Of a stretch of 12,260 nucleotides of DNA, positions 1 through 6,687 are shown piece after piece (the stretch's first letter is position 1; every line of letters begins with the position of its first letter). The DNA is from an uncultured Flavobacteriales bacterium. Its GTDB lineage: Bacteria; Bacteroidota; Bacteroidia; Flavobacteriales_D; Crocinitomicaceae. The position numbers and the translations under genes were made by a program. The stretch lies in contig CAJQOB010000336.1 in assembly GCA_905479845.1 (NCBI GenBank), forward strand, positions 1-12,260, written 5' to 3'. The notes beneath the pieces are model-generated. The model was not told the origin of the DNA and did not search any database. It saw only the letters and a list, made by a program, of their open reading frames with translations.

Positions 1-124
1 GAATCATCCGAACATGGATTTGGAAGTTCCAGACCCATATTACGGAGGCGATCAAGGATTTGTAGAGGTTTACCAATTATTGGATGAAGCAACAGATGTT
101 CTCATGAATGAACTTAAGAAATAG
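1..124 (+). CDS. Low-molecular-weight protein tyrosine phosphatase, C-terminal end (partial)
   Basis: Only the last 40 codons are in the window; the reading frame enters at base 2 and stops with TAG at 122-124. The tail contains the DPYYGG segment followed by GFVEVYQLLDEA and a short helix ending in lysines. This matches the C-terminus of low-molecular-weight phosphotyrosine phosphatases, where the Asp of the DP(Y/F) motif is the general acid of the reaction. The CX5R catalytic loop lies upstream and cannot be checked. The gene is followed after one base by a methyltransferase gene on the same strand, so the two are probably co-transcribed. From memory, this pair often sits next to dnaA in Bacteroidota; that is inference here. 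Confidence 0.75.
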   Translation, partial: NHPNMDLEVPDPYYGGDQGFVEVYQLLDEATDVLMNELKK

Positions 125-125
125 C

Positions 126-839
126 ATGGAAAAAGGAATGATTTATATGATCCCAGTGACTTTGGGAGGTGAGGTTGTGAACGATGTGATTCCAGCGAAT
201 GTTCAATCGACCGCAACAGAATTGCGTTATTTCATCGTGGAAAATGTAAAATCTGCTCGTCGATTTTTGCGTAAAATTGATCGTGAGTTTCCAATTGATG
301 ATTGCCAGTTTTTCGAAATCAACCGCAAGACGGAAGCTTCGGAAGTTTATCGATTTCTGAAACCAGCAAAGGAAGGACACAACATTGGTGTAATGTCAGA
401 TGCTGGTTGTCCAGGTGTTGCTGATCCAGGGGCGATTATCATGACTTTAGCACATGAGAAGAACATCAAAGTTCAGCCGTTGGTTGGGCCATCTTCTATC
501 TTATTGACCTTGATGGGAAGTGGGTTTAACGGTCAGAATTTTTCATTCTCAGGGTATTTACCCAAGGAACGTAAGGATAGAATTCGTGCAATGAAGAATT
601 TTGAAGCGGATACCTACCGTAACGGTACGACTCATTTATTTATGGACACTCCGTTCAGAAATATGAATGTATTGGAAGATTTGTTGAATGAACTGGCTGA
701 TACTACAATGATTTGTATCGCCAGCAACTTGACCTTGGTTGGTGAGAACATTCGTACGATGTCTGCGAAAGATTGGCGAGAGCACGCCTATGACTTGGCT
801 AAAAAACCGACTATGTTCGCTATTGGGAAGAAGCAATAA
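126..839 (+). CDS. RsmI-like SAM-dependent methyltransferase (tetrapyrrole methylase family)
   Basis: The 237-residue product matches the RsmI/YraL branch of the tetrapyrrole (corrin/porphyrin) methylase fold. Visible motifs are the N-terminal strand GMIYMIPVTLGG (4-15), the SAM-loop signature MSDAGCPGVADPG (90-102), VGPSS (120-124) and FSFSGYLPKERKDR, the equivalent of the F-x-GFLP-x-K segment. RsmI 2'-O-methylates C1402 of 16S rRNA, but this protein is shorter than typical RsmI (about 270-290 residues) and its motifs diverge, so it is better called a paralog with unproven substrate. I chose ATG 126 because it follows the phosphatase stop by one base and gives the usual short lead into the first strand. 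ATG 147 is an alternative with AAAAAGGA 9 bases upstream. The stop abuts the stop of the opposing gene. Confidence 0.8.
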   Translation: MEKGMIYMIPVTLGGEVVNDVIPANVQSTATELRYFIVENVKSARRFLRKIDREFPIDDCQFFEINRKTEASEVYRFLKPAKEGHNIGVMSDAGCPGVADPGAIIMTLAHEKNIKVQPLVGPSSILLTLMGSGFNGQNFSFSGYLPKERKDRIRAMKNFEADTYRNGTTHLFMDTPFRNMNVLEDLLNELADTTMICIASNLTLVGENIRTMSAKDWREHAYDLAKKPTMFAIGKKQ

Positions 840-1625
840 TTACTTCATCCCTCTTCTCTTCTTAATCGCTTCGTACGACTCTTGAATTTTCTGGAATTTC
901 TCTTTCGCTCCTTTTTGATATTCCTCACCCATTTGTGCAACTTTATCTGGATGGAACTTAATGGCCATTTTTCGATATGCTTTTTTCACTTCATCATCAG
1001 TGGCAGACTCTTCAATTCCTAATACTTTGTTATCGGAGTTGACATCTCGATAGAACATGTTTTTCACGCTCTCAAAATCGACGTTTGAAACGCCCATCAT
1101 TCTTGAGATTTGTTGAATTACTCTAATTTCAGAATCCGAAACATCACCATCAGCTTTAGCAATCCCAAATAAGTAATGCAATAACTGAACACGAACTTCA
1201 GGCTGCATTCTCATGCGGATATCCTGGCAGATTCGTTGCAATGGGATATTTCCAGAATCGAGGTATTTCTTTAGCGTTTGAAGGTGTTGACTGTTAAACT
1301 GAGGTCCAAATTGCTGTGCGAAAAATGCCTTTACGTAATCCAATTCAGATCGAAGTACTTTTCCGTCCGCTTTCATTACTGCCGCAGAAAGGGCAATCAG
1401 CATATTCGGTACATCACTTGAAGGTGTAGAACGTTGCTGGTACATATTGAACAACTCTTCAGCGGTAAAACTACCACCACCTTCTCCTCCACCTTGAGAA
1501 CGCAATTGCTTCATTAGAACCTGGTAATTATCAATCCCAGTTCCAATAATGAATCCTAACAATCCTCCCCAAATACTTCTTCCGAAAAGAAAAAATCCGC
1601 CTACAGCTAAAATGTATTTAAACAA
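840..1625 (-). CDS. Membrane-anchored TerB / J-domain co-chaperone (DjlA-like)
   Basis: The protein begins with a hydrophobic, glycine-rich segment (about residues 1-25) that probably anchors it in the inner membrane. A short Gly-rich linker follows. A TerB-like helical domain (about 70-180) shows two related acidic repeats, AAVMKADGKVLRSE and IAKADGDVSDSE. A C-terminal J domain (about 195-258) has HPD at 225-227 within KFHPDK. This is the DjlA architecture, a J protein that stimulates the ATPase of DnaK at the membrane; the DnaK partner is inferred. The start is uncertain: no ATG or GTG precedes the membrane segment. TTG at 1623-1625 gives MFKYILAVGG; TTG at 1653-1655 adds ten residues but lies inside the hairpin at 1645-1672, so I prefer 1625. 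It lies downstream of htpG on the same strand. Confidence 0.78.
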   Translation of the reverse strand: MFKYILAVGGFFLFGRSIWGGLLGFIIGTGIDNYQVLMKQLRSQGGGEGGGSFTAEELFNMYQQRSTPSSDVPNMLIALSAAVMKADGKVLRSELDYVKAFFAQQFGPQFNSQHLQTLKKYLDSGNIPLQRICQDIRMRMQPEVRVQLLHYLFGIAKADGDVSDSEIRVIQQISRMMGVSNVDFESVKNMFYRDVNSDNKVLGIEESATDDEVKKAYRKMAIKFHPDKVAQMGEEYQKGAKEKFQKIQESYEAIKKRRGMK

Positions 1626-1640
1626 ACCTCTAGTTTTTAA

Positions 1641-1672
1641 TGCAAAAGCGGACAAGTTATCTTGTCCGCTTT
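1641..1672 (-). terminator. Hairpin terminator downstream of htpG
   Basis: A perfect 12-bp inverted repeat (AAAGCGGACAAG at 1645-1656 and its complement at 1661-1672) encloses a 4-base loop. Read on the minus strand it begins 12 bases after the htpG stop codon, and the GC-rich stem closes with CTTTTG, a short U tract. It looks like a rho-independent terminator for htpG. The U run is short, so readthrough into the TerB/J-domain gene is possible. Confidence 0.7.
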
Positions 1673-1684
1673 CTATTTCTTAAT

Positions 1685-3577
1685 CTATACCAACTCGATG
1701 CTTCGCTGGATAAATGCGTTCAAGGCTTCACCTTTCAACATTCCTTGCGACAACAGAGCGATATCTGTCAATTGTTTCACCTTTCGATCTTTGGATTTCT
1801 TGGTTTTCGTATTCAAGACATCGCTGATCTTTTCATGATTCGCGTTAACAACAACATTGTATGTTTCAGGGAAAGCTCCGTAGAAACCTCCGCCACCACC
1901 CATCGCTTGCTGTTCCTTCATTCTACGAATGAATTCAGGCTGCGTAATGATGATTGGTGCGTCGTTTGAATCCATGCTTTCAAAGTTGACATTGAACTTC
2001 TGCTTGTCCAATACCTCTTCAAACAATGGCTTCAACTCAGCCTCTTCTTCTTGTGACAACTTCGATGGAATTTCTTCATCTTTCTGAATCAATTTATCCA
2101 AAGTATCAGCATCAACACGTACAAATGAAACATTCTCATTTGCTTGCTCCATCTTGCTAATCCAGTGTGGTGCAAGTGGTCCGTCAACGTGCAATACATC
2201 GTATCCACGACCTTTCGCATTCTGAACGAAACCATATTGTTCCTCAGGTGCGTTTGAGTATAAGATCACAACTTTATCGTCTTTGTCCGTTTGAAGTGTT
2301 GCAACTTTCTCTTTGTACTCTTCTACTGTGAAGTGCTCACCGTCTGTATTTTTCAACAAAGTAAACTTCTTCGCTTTCTCTGCGAACTTGTCATCTGACA
2401 ACATTCCGTACTGAACAAAAAGGCTTAAATCATCCCATTTCTCCTCAAAATCTTTACGATCTTTTCGGAACATCTCTCCCAATTTATCTGCTACCTTCTT
2501 TGTGATATGCGAAGAAATCTTCTTCACGTTTCCGTCACTTTGCAGATACGAACGAGATACGTTCAATGGAATATCTGGAGAATCAATTACACCATGAAGT
2601 AGTGTTAGGAATTCTGGTACGATTTCCTCAACGCTATCCGTAATAAATACTTGATTCGAGTATAAGTTGATTTTGTTTCTCTGAACTTCTACGTTTTCTT
2701 TGATTTTCGGGAAATATAAAATCCCCGTTAAGTTGAATGGGTAATCAACATTTAAGTGAATGTGGAACAACGGATCTTCAACTGTACTTGGGTACAACTC
2801 ACGGTAGAAACTTGTATAATCCTCTTTCGATAAATCCACTGGTGCTTTCGTCCAAGCTGGAGAAACATTGTTCACCTGATTTGGCACTTCAACAGCAACG
2901 CGTTTCACTTTATCGTTTTCGTCTCTCTCCCCTTTTGGGTCATCGATGTATTCCGTTCTATTACCAAAAAGAACTGGATGAGGCAAGAATTTACAGTATT
3001 TGTCAAGAATTCCTTGAACGCGTTCTTTCTCCAAGAATTCCGCTGACTCCTCAGAGATGAACATCACGATATCCGTTCCACGGTCTTCTTTTTCAATTTC
3101 TGTGATCGTATATTCTGGTGAACCGTTACTCTCCCATTGAACCGCTTGCGATCCTTCATGACGAGAAAGCGTTCTAATTTGTACGCGGTCTGCTACCATA
3201 AAAGATGAGTAAAAACCAAGTCCGAAGTGACCGATAATCTGCTCTGCTCCTTCTTTCCCTTTGTACTGTTGAACAAACTCCTCGGCTCCAGAAAATGCGA
3301 TTTGGTTGATGTATTTATCAATTTCCTCCGCTGTCATACCAATTCCGCGATCGCGAATTGTCAATGTTTTTTCGGCTGTATCAAGTATAACCTCAACTTT
3401 CAAATCACCAAGCTCTCCTTTGAATTCACCATTCGAAGCTAGGAATTTCAATTTTTGGGATGCATCAACTGCATTGGACACCAATTCACGAAGGAAAATT
3501 TCGTGGTCGGAGTACAAGAATTTTTTAATGATTGGAAATATGTTTTCCGTTTGAACATTAATCTGACCTGTTTTCAT
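1685..3577 (-). CDS. htpG: Molecular chaperone HtpG (bacterial Hsp90)
   Basis: A 630-residue Hsp90, close to the 624 of E. coli HtpG. It is a cytosolic ATP-dependent homodimeric chaperone that acts late in folding. The N-terminal GHKL ATPase domain (about 1-230) shows FLRELVSNAVDAS with catalytic Glu31, Asn35 and Asp38, then DRGIGM (76-81, including the adenine-contacting Asp76) and the lid/glycine motif IIGHFGLGFYSSFMVA (114-129). The middle domain follows, with SDSVEEIVPEFLTLLHGVIDS and the catalytic-loop LNVSRSYLQ. The C-terminal dimerisation domain ends without MEEVD, as in bacteria. A five-glycine run at 560-564 lies in the C-terminal domain. ATG 3577 gives the canonical start just before the first strand. 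A sigma-54-like element lies upstream, a hairpin terminator downstream. Confidence 0.97.
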   Translation of the reverse strand: MKTGQINVQTENIFPIIKKFLYSDHEIFLRELVSNAVDASQKLKFLASNGEFKGELGDLKVEVILDTAEKTLTIRDRGIGMTAEEIDKYINQIAFSGAEEFVQQYKGKEGAEQIIGHFGLGFYSSFMVADRVQIRTLSRHEGSQAVQWESNGSPEYTITEIEKEDRGTDIVMFISEESAEFLEKERVQGILDKYCKFLPHPVLFGNRTEYIDDPKGERDENDKVKRVAVEVPNQVNNVSPAWTKAPVDLSKEDYTSFYRELYPSTVEDPLFHIHLNVDYPFNLTGILYFPKIKENVEVQRNKINLYSNQVFITDSVEEIVPEFLTLLHGVIDSPDIPLNVSRSYLQSDGNVKKISSHITKKVADKLGEMFRKDRKDFEEKWDDLSLFVQYGMLSDDKFAEKAKKFTLLKNTDGEHFTVEEYKEKVATLQTDKDDKVVILYSNAPEEQYGFVQNAKGRGYDVLHVDGPLAPHWISKMEQANENVSFVRVDADTLDKLIQKDEEIPSKLSQEEEAELKPLFEEVLDKQKFNVNFESMDSNDAPIIITQPEFIRRMKEQQAMGGGGGFYGAFPETYNVVVNANHEKISDVLNTKTKKSKDRKVKQLTDIALLSQGMLKGEALNAFIQRSIELV

Positions 3578-3607
3578 TTTTTTTCATTTTGTTAATGCTC
3601 TCTTCTA

Positions 3608-3623
3608 GTCAATCTCTGTGCCA
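3608..3623 (-). promoter_or_regulatory. Sigma-54-like -24/-12 element upstream of htpG
   Basis: On the minus strand the bases read TGGCACAGAGATTGAC. Compared with the sigma-54 consensus TGGCAC-N5-TTGC, the -24 half is perfect, the GG-to--12 distance is exactly 10 bases, and the only departure is GA in place of GC at -12. A start about 12 bases downstream would leave a leader of about 20 bases before the htpG ATG. I see no TAnnTTTG box for htpG in this gap. The assignment rests on pattern alone. Confidence 0.5.
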
Positions 3624-3635
3624 TGCACTAAATTC

Positions 3636-3690
3636 TGCCAAACTGTCGCAACGCTGACTCTCCATCACGATTTTATTTGACAACCTGACA
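3636..3690. repeat. Two TGNCR-N3-TGNCR repeat pairs upstream of htpG
   Basis: On the plus strand one pair reads TGACA-acc-TGACA (3678-3690) and the other TGCCA-aac-TGTCG (3636-3648). Both have a 3-base gap, and they begin 42 bp apart, about four helical turns. A further TGCCA forms the -24 half of the htpG element. They may be binding sites for an activator of htpG; this is inference from spacing and position. Confidence 0.35.
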
Positions 3691-3696
3691 TAATAA

Positions 3697-3727
3697 CTTG
3701 AGTTCGATTCTAAAATCTTTACATTTG
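3697..3727 (+). promoter_or_regulatory. Bacteroidota-type promoter for the 3733 membrane protein gene
   Basis: TACATTTG at 3720-3727 is a perfect match to the -7 consensus TAnnTTTG, and CTTG at 3697-3700 lies 19 bases upstream, the expected spacing for the -33 TTTG/TTG element. The box ends only 5 bases before ATG 3733, so transcription should begin within a few bases of the start codon, giving a leaderless or nearly leaderless mRNA. Confidence 0.6.
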
Positions 3728-3732
3728 TTTAG

Positions 3733-5208
3733 ATGGATATTCTTGTGAGCATCTTGTTTTTTGTAGCTGTTATTCTGTTTATACGAACGAATAATTTCTT
3801 TGCATCCAAACATTTGCACCCTTGGATTCTTCCCACCGCCTTTGCAATAAAATGTGGAATTGGCGTGCTTTTCCTTCAGTTTTACATCTTTCAGCATGAA
3901 GACCCACACTTAAAAAATGATGCTGGGGCCTTTTACCACGAAGCTCAAACTCTAAATACTGTTTTAAGCGAATCGCCGGGTGACTACATGAGATTGATTT
4001 CTGGAATTGGCGCGAACGAAGAGCTATCAGTAAAGTACTTGGGACAAACCAATCACTGGGATTCTGGGAAGCAAGCAATTTTCCACGACAACCGAAATAT
4101 TATTCGGGTTCACGCAATCATCGATCTGTTTTCAGTTGGGTCGATCTTCGTTCACATGATTATCTTTTGTTTCATCTCGCTAATCGGGACATATTTACTC
4201 TTTCTTGCGCTGAGGAAATACTCCTTGTTGAAACCCTGGTTAATTTTTTCATTGCTCCTTCTCCTGCCAAATTTACTTTTTTGTTCTTCAGGAATTCTGA
4301 AGGAACCCTTGATTATTTTCGGACTTGGAGCACTCGCTTTTTCTTTGGTAGCCAAAGCCTCTAAAGGAAAAAAAATCTTTTTTGGATCTCTTGGTCTATT
4401 TGTGATGCTCTGCTTCAAACCGTACATTTTAATTGCACTTCTCGTGGCAGGTTTGGTCTATCTCATTCATACAATATCACCTAAATACAAACTTATCTCA
4501 GCACTAGGAATTCCGATTGCTTTGGGCTGCATTGTGATATTCGTGTCACCTTCTACCGTAGAAAAAGGAACACATCTCTTGTCTAGAAAGCAATTTGATT
4601 TTTCGAATGTGGGTCGCGGCGGAATGCACGTGAGATATGAACCTGATTCCGTTTTTTATTACTTCAGTCCTGATCAATACAGTAATTTGAAAGTTTCAGG
4701 TGATTCTGTTTGGTTGAAAAATGAAATAGATGCATGGAAGGTGAAACTGGGAGATTTTGCGTCGCCAGTCCCTGTTCATATCAAACCAAATAAAGACGCT
4801 TGGCAATTGCACTTTGTTCAGCCCAGAGCGAACAGCTTTATAGAAATCACATCGATCAACGATGAATCAAAGAAACTATTGACTAGCGCACCAAAAGCTA
4901 TTTTCAATGCAGTCATTCGACCTCTACCGAATGATCCTGGAGGGAAACTTAAATACCTAGCTTTTCTGGAAACGCTCTTTCTAATCAGTTTGATTGGTTT
5001 AGCGATTTTCCAACGAAAAAAACTTACATCAAAACAACGCGGATTCATTGTTTCAGCAATCGTTTTTAGCATTCTACTCGCTTTATTGATTGGATGGACA
5101 ACACCAGTACTTGGTGCCATTCATCGATATCGACTTCCTATTCAATTGGCAATTTTTTGCTGCATTATTGTGGCATGGAAACCCAAAATCCAATATCTCA
5201 ATCAATAA
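3733..5208 (+). CDS. Polytopic membrane protein of unknown function, possibly glycosyltransferase- or polysaccharide-related
   Basis: I do not recognise this 491-residue protein with certainty. It has roughly eight hydrophobic segments in the first 272 residues (about 2-20, 31-53, 131-160, 165-185, 188-210, 213-228, 230-247, 251-272). A non-membrane region of about 130 residues (275-405), rich in Asp, Ser and aromatic residues, follows, then about three more segments (408-428, 435-460, 466-484). NDAGAFYH (62-69) sits in the first large loop, GILKEPL (187-193) and FKPY (228-231) lie between membrane segments, and HRYRLP (about 463-468) precedes the last one. Such short loop motifs recall GT-C-type glycosyltransferases and EpsG/O-antigen-polymerase-like proteins, but this is a weak resemblance. 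It is a single-gene unit with its own promoter between htpG and the Nudix gene. Confidence 0.8.
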   Translation: MDILVSILFFVAVILFIRTNNFFASKHLHPWILPTAFAIKCGIGVLFLQFYIFQHEDPHLKNDAGAFYHEAQTLNTVLSESPGDYMRLISGIGANEELSVKYLGQTNHWDSGKQAIFHDNRNIIRVHAIIDLFSVGSIFVHMIIFCFISLIGTYLLFLALRKYSLLKPWLIFSLLLLLPNLLFCSSGILKEPLIIFGLGALAFSLVAKASKGKKIFFGSLGLFVMLCFKPYILIALLVAGLVYLIHTISPKYKLISALGIPIALGCIVIFVSPSTVEKGTHLLSRKQFDFSNVGRGGMHVRYEPDSVFYYFSPDQYSNLKVSGDSVWLKNEIDAWKVKLGDFASPVPVHIKPNKDAWQLHFVQPRANSFIEITSINDESKKLLTSAPKAIFNAVIRPLPNDPGGKLKYLAFLETLFLISLIGLAIFQRKKLTSKQRGFIVSAIVFSILLALLIGWTTPVLGAIHRYRLPIQLAIFCCIIVAWKPKIQYLNQ

Positions 5209-5343
5209 AAGAGATCTGAATACAGCGGGGGAAATTTTTCAAGATCATTATGCTTTAATAACAAAAGACATTTCTAAGACCGCATTGTTTTTTCATCAAT
5301 GTGCCTGCTCTTTTAAACATCAATGATATCGAGATTATGAAGA
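5209..5343. other. Convergent intergenic region without a clear terminator
   Basis: The 135 bases between the membrane protein gene and the Nudix gene stop end to end. The best structure I see is a weak CATTG/CAATG stem with a 9-base T-rich loop near 5282-5302, which lacks a following U tract. No small gene is convincing here. Confidence 0.4.
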
Positions 5344-6033
5344 CTAATCAGTGTCGCTTGGAGTCGCACCTTGCTCTTCCTGAACCTTCAACTGCTTTTT
5401 CAATTTCTTCTTTTGCTTCTTCTTCGCATAGCGAACGTACGCATCCAGCACTTCATTGATCGAACCATAAGTCCTTCCGCGGATGGCAAGCATGTGATCC
5501 TCTTTCATCCATTTCACTTTGGTAATTCCCTCCTTGATTTGAGGCGTAACCGCACTTGGACCTTTGTATTTCATCATGTACCAATCGGTACGTTTCAAGG
5601 CCCAACGCCCTTTGAATTTCATTGTGTGATACGTCACAACCAATTCATCGGTGATCTTATGCCCATCAATTCCGCACTCCTCAGCGACTTCTCGAATCGC
5701 TGCATCCTCTCTTGCTTCCTTCTTGTCGATTTTTCCTTTCGGAATGTCCCACAAGCCTTTCCGCTTAATCATCAGAAACAACTCTTTTCGTTGAACCAAT
5801 CCTCCAGCGGCTTTAATTTTGATAAAATCAGCAAAAATCTCTTTAAACGATTCCTTAGGATCATCACAAACTACCTGTAAAGGAGCATCAAGCGTCGCTT
5901 GCGTCCTAAGAAGAAGTCGAATTCCTTTTGGGAAGGAAACAATATCACTTGCTTTCACCGAAGGTTGTTTTTTTACAACATCTTTCGATTCTATGAAGAT
6001 TACTGGTTTATGATCAACAAATACTTTGTACAT
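5344..6033 (-). CDS. Nudix hydrolase
   Basis: The 229-residue product has a complete Nudix box GX5EX7REVXEEXGI at residues 100-122 (Gly100, Glu106, Arg114, Glu115, Glu118, Glu119), the Mg2+ and diphosphate site of this fold. It is preceded by AAGGLV (75-80) and KGLWDIPKGK, as usual. The substrate cannot be read from the sequence. The N-terminal 70 residues (MYKVFVDHKPVIF onward) are an extra segment beyond the roughly 130-residue core. The C-terminus is a lysine-rich stretch followed by an acidic tail. I chose ATG 6033; a GTG two codons upstream (6037-6039) is possible but adds only two residues. The gene is head to head with pyrE, 8 bp away, so its promoter must lie within pyrE. Confidence 0.9.
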   Translation of the reverse strand: MYKVFVDHKPVIFIESKDVVKKQPSVKASDIVSFPKGIRLLLRTQATLDAPLQVVCDDPKESFKEIFADFIKIKAAGGLVQRKELFLMIKRKGLWDIPKGKIDKKEAREDAAIREVAEECGIDGHKITDELVVTYHTMKFKGRWALKRTDWYMMKYKGPSAVTPQIKEGITKVKWMKEDHMLAIRGRTYGSINEVLDAYVRYAKKKQKKKLKKQLKVQEEQGATPSDTD

Positions 6034-6036
6034 TTG
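6029..6036 (+). promoter_or_regulatory. TAnnTTTG promoter box for pyrE
   Basis: TACATTTG matches the Bacteroidota -7 consensus exactly and ends 5 bases before the pyrE ATG, the same box and spacing as at 3720-3727. No good -33 TTTG is evident at the expected distance (the sequence there is GTTT). The box covers the Nudix ATG on the opposite strand. Confidence 0.45.
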
Positions 6037-6041
6037 CACCC

Positions 6042-6683
6042 ATGATTTTTAATGATGACAAGGCCCTAAAAGTAGCAGAATTTTTGCTTCAAATCAAAGC
6101 GGTTAAATTACAACCAAACGATCCATTCACATGGGCGTCTGGAATTAAGTCCCCGATTTACTGTGATAATCGAGTGACACTTTCTTACCCAAACATACGT
6201 ACATTCATTCGACAAGAATATGCTGAAACGCTTGTTGAAGTATTCGGTAAACCAGATGTAATTGCTGGTGTTGCCACTGGAGGTATTGCCCAAGGAGCAC
6301 TAGTTGCACAGGAATTGGGATTACCTTTTATCTATGTTCGTAGCGAAGCTAAAAAGCACGGAATGGGAAATCAGATTGAAGGATATTTTGAAGAAGGACA
6401 AAAAGTTGTCGTAATTGAAGATTTGATCTCTACTGGTGGAAGCAGTCTAAAAGCAGTTGACGCTCTTCGCGATGCGAAATTAGACGTCAAAGGATTGGTT
6501 GCCATCTTTACTTATGGATTCAAAGCTGCGGAGAAGAATTTTGAAAATGCAAAATGTCCTTACCGTACCTTAACGAACTACGATATTTTACTTGAGCACG
6601 CAAAAGAAGCTAGCTTAATTTCAGAAGACGAGGCAGGATCTTTGCTAGAATGGAAAGCAAATCCACAATCTTGGAAAAAATAA
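6042..6683 (+). CDS. pyrE: Orotate phosphoribosyltransferase
   Basis: PyrE joins orotate and PRPP to give orotidine 5'-monophosphate, the fifth step of de novo UMP synthesis, in the cytosol. The 213 residues match the family length. Visible features are FTWASGIKSPIYCDNR near the N-terminus (orotate and phosphate contacts), VATGGIAQG, the lysine loop VRSEAKKHGMG (its lysines contact pyrophosphate) and the PRPP-binding motif VVVIEDLISTGGSS (122-135, acidic pair Glu126-Asp127). The C-terminus is typical of the bacteroidetal form. ATG 6042 is the first start and gives the expected N-terminus. A small SRPBCC gene follows after 4 bases, so the two are probably co-transcribed. No PyrR-type attenuator or leader is possible in the few bases between the promoter box and the ATG. 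Confidence 0.95.
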   Translation: MIFNDDKALKVAEFLLQIKAVKLQPNDPFTWASGIKSPIYCDNRVTLSYPNIRTFIRQEYAETLVEVFGKPDVIAGVATGGIAQGALVAQELGLPFIYVRSEAKKHGMGNQIEGYFEEGQKVVVIEDLISTGGSSLKAVDALRDAKLDVKGLVAIFTYGFKAAEKNFENAKCPYRTLTNYDILLEHAKEASLISEDEAGSLLEWKANPQSWKK

Positions 6684-6687
6684 TAGT

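Noticed and set aside
615..627. TACCGT-A-ACGGTA inverted repeat
   Set aside because: It lies inside the methyltransferase coding region, encodes ordinary residues, is only 6 bp per arm, and has no partner copies or regulatory context.
3673..3909. Minus-strand reading frame of 78 codons over the start of the membrane protein gene
   Set aside because: Its composition is lysine-rich without domain features, it overlaps a well-supported gene with its own promoter, and it spans the intergenic region without a recognisable start signal.
5282..5302. CATTG/CAATG stem as a terminator between the convergent genes
   Set aside because: The stem is about 7 bp with a wobble pair, AT-rich, with a 9-base loop and no U tract following on either strand.
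5090..5326. Plus-strand reading frame running past the end of the membrane protein gene
   Set aside because: Most of it is an alternate-frame shadow of the membrane protein gene, and the remainder shows no family-like sequence.
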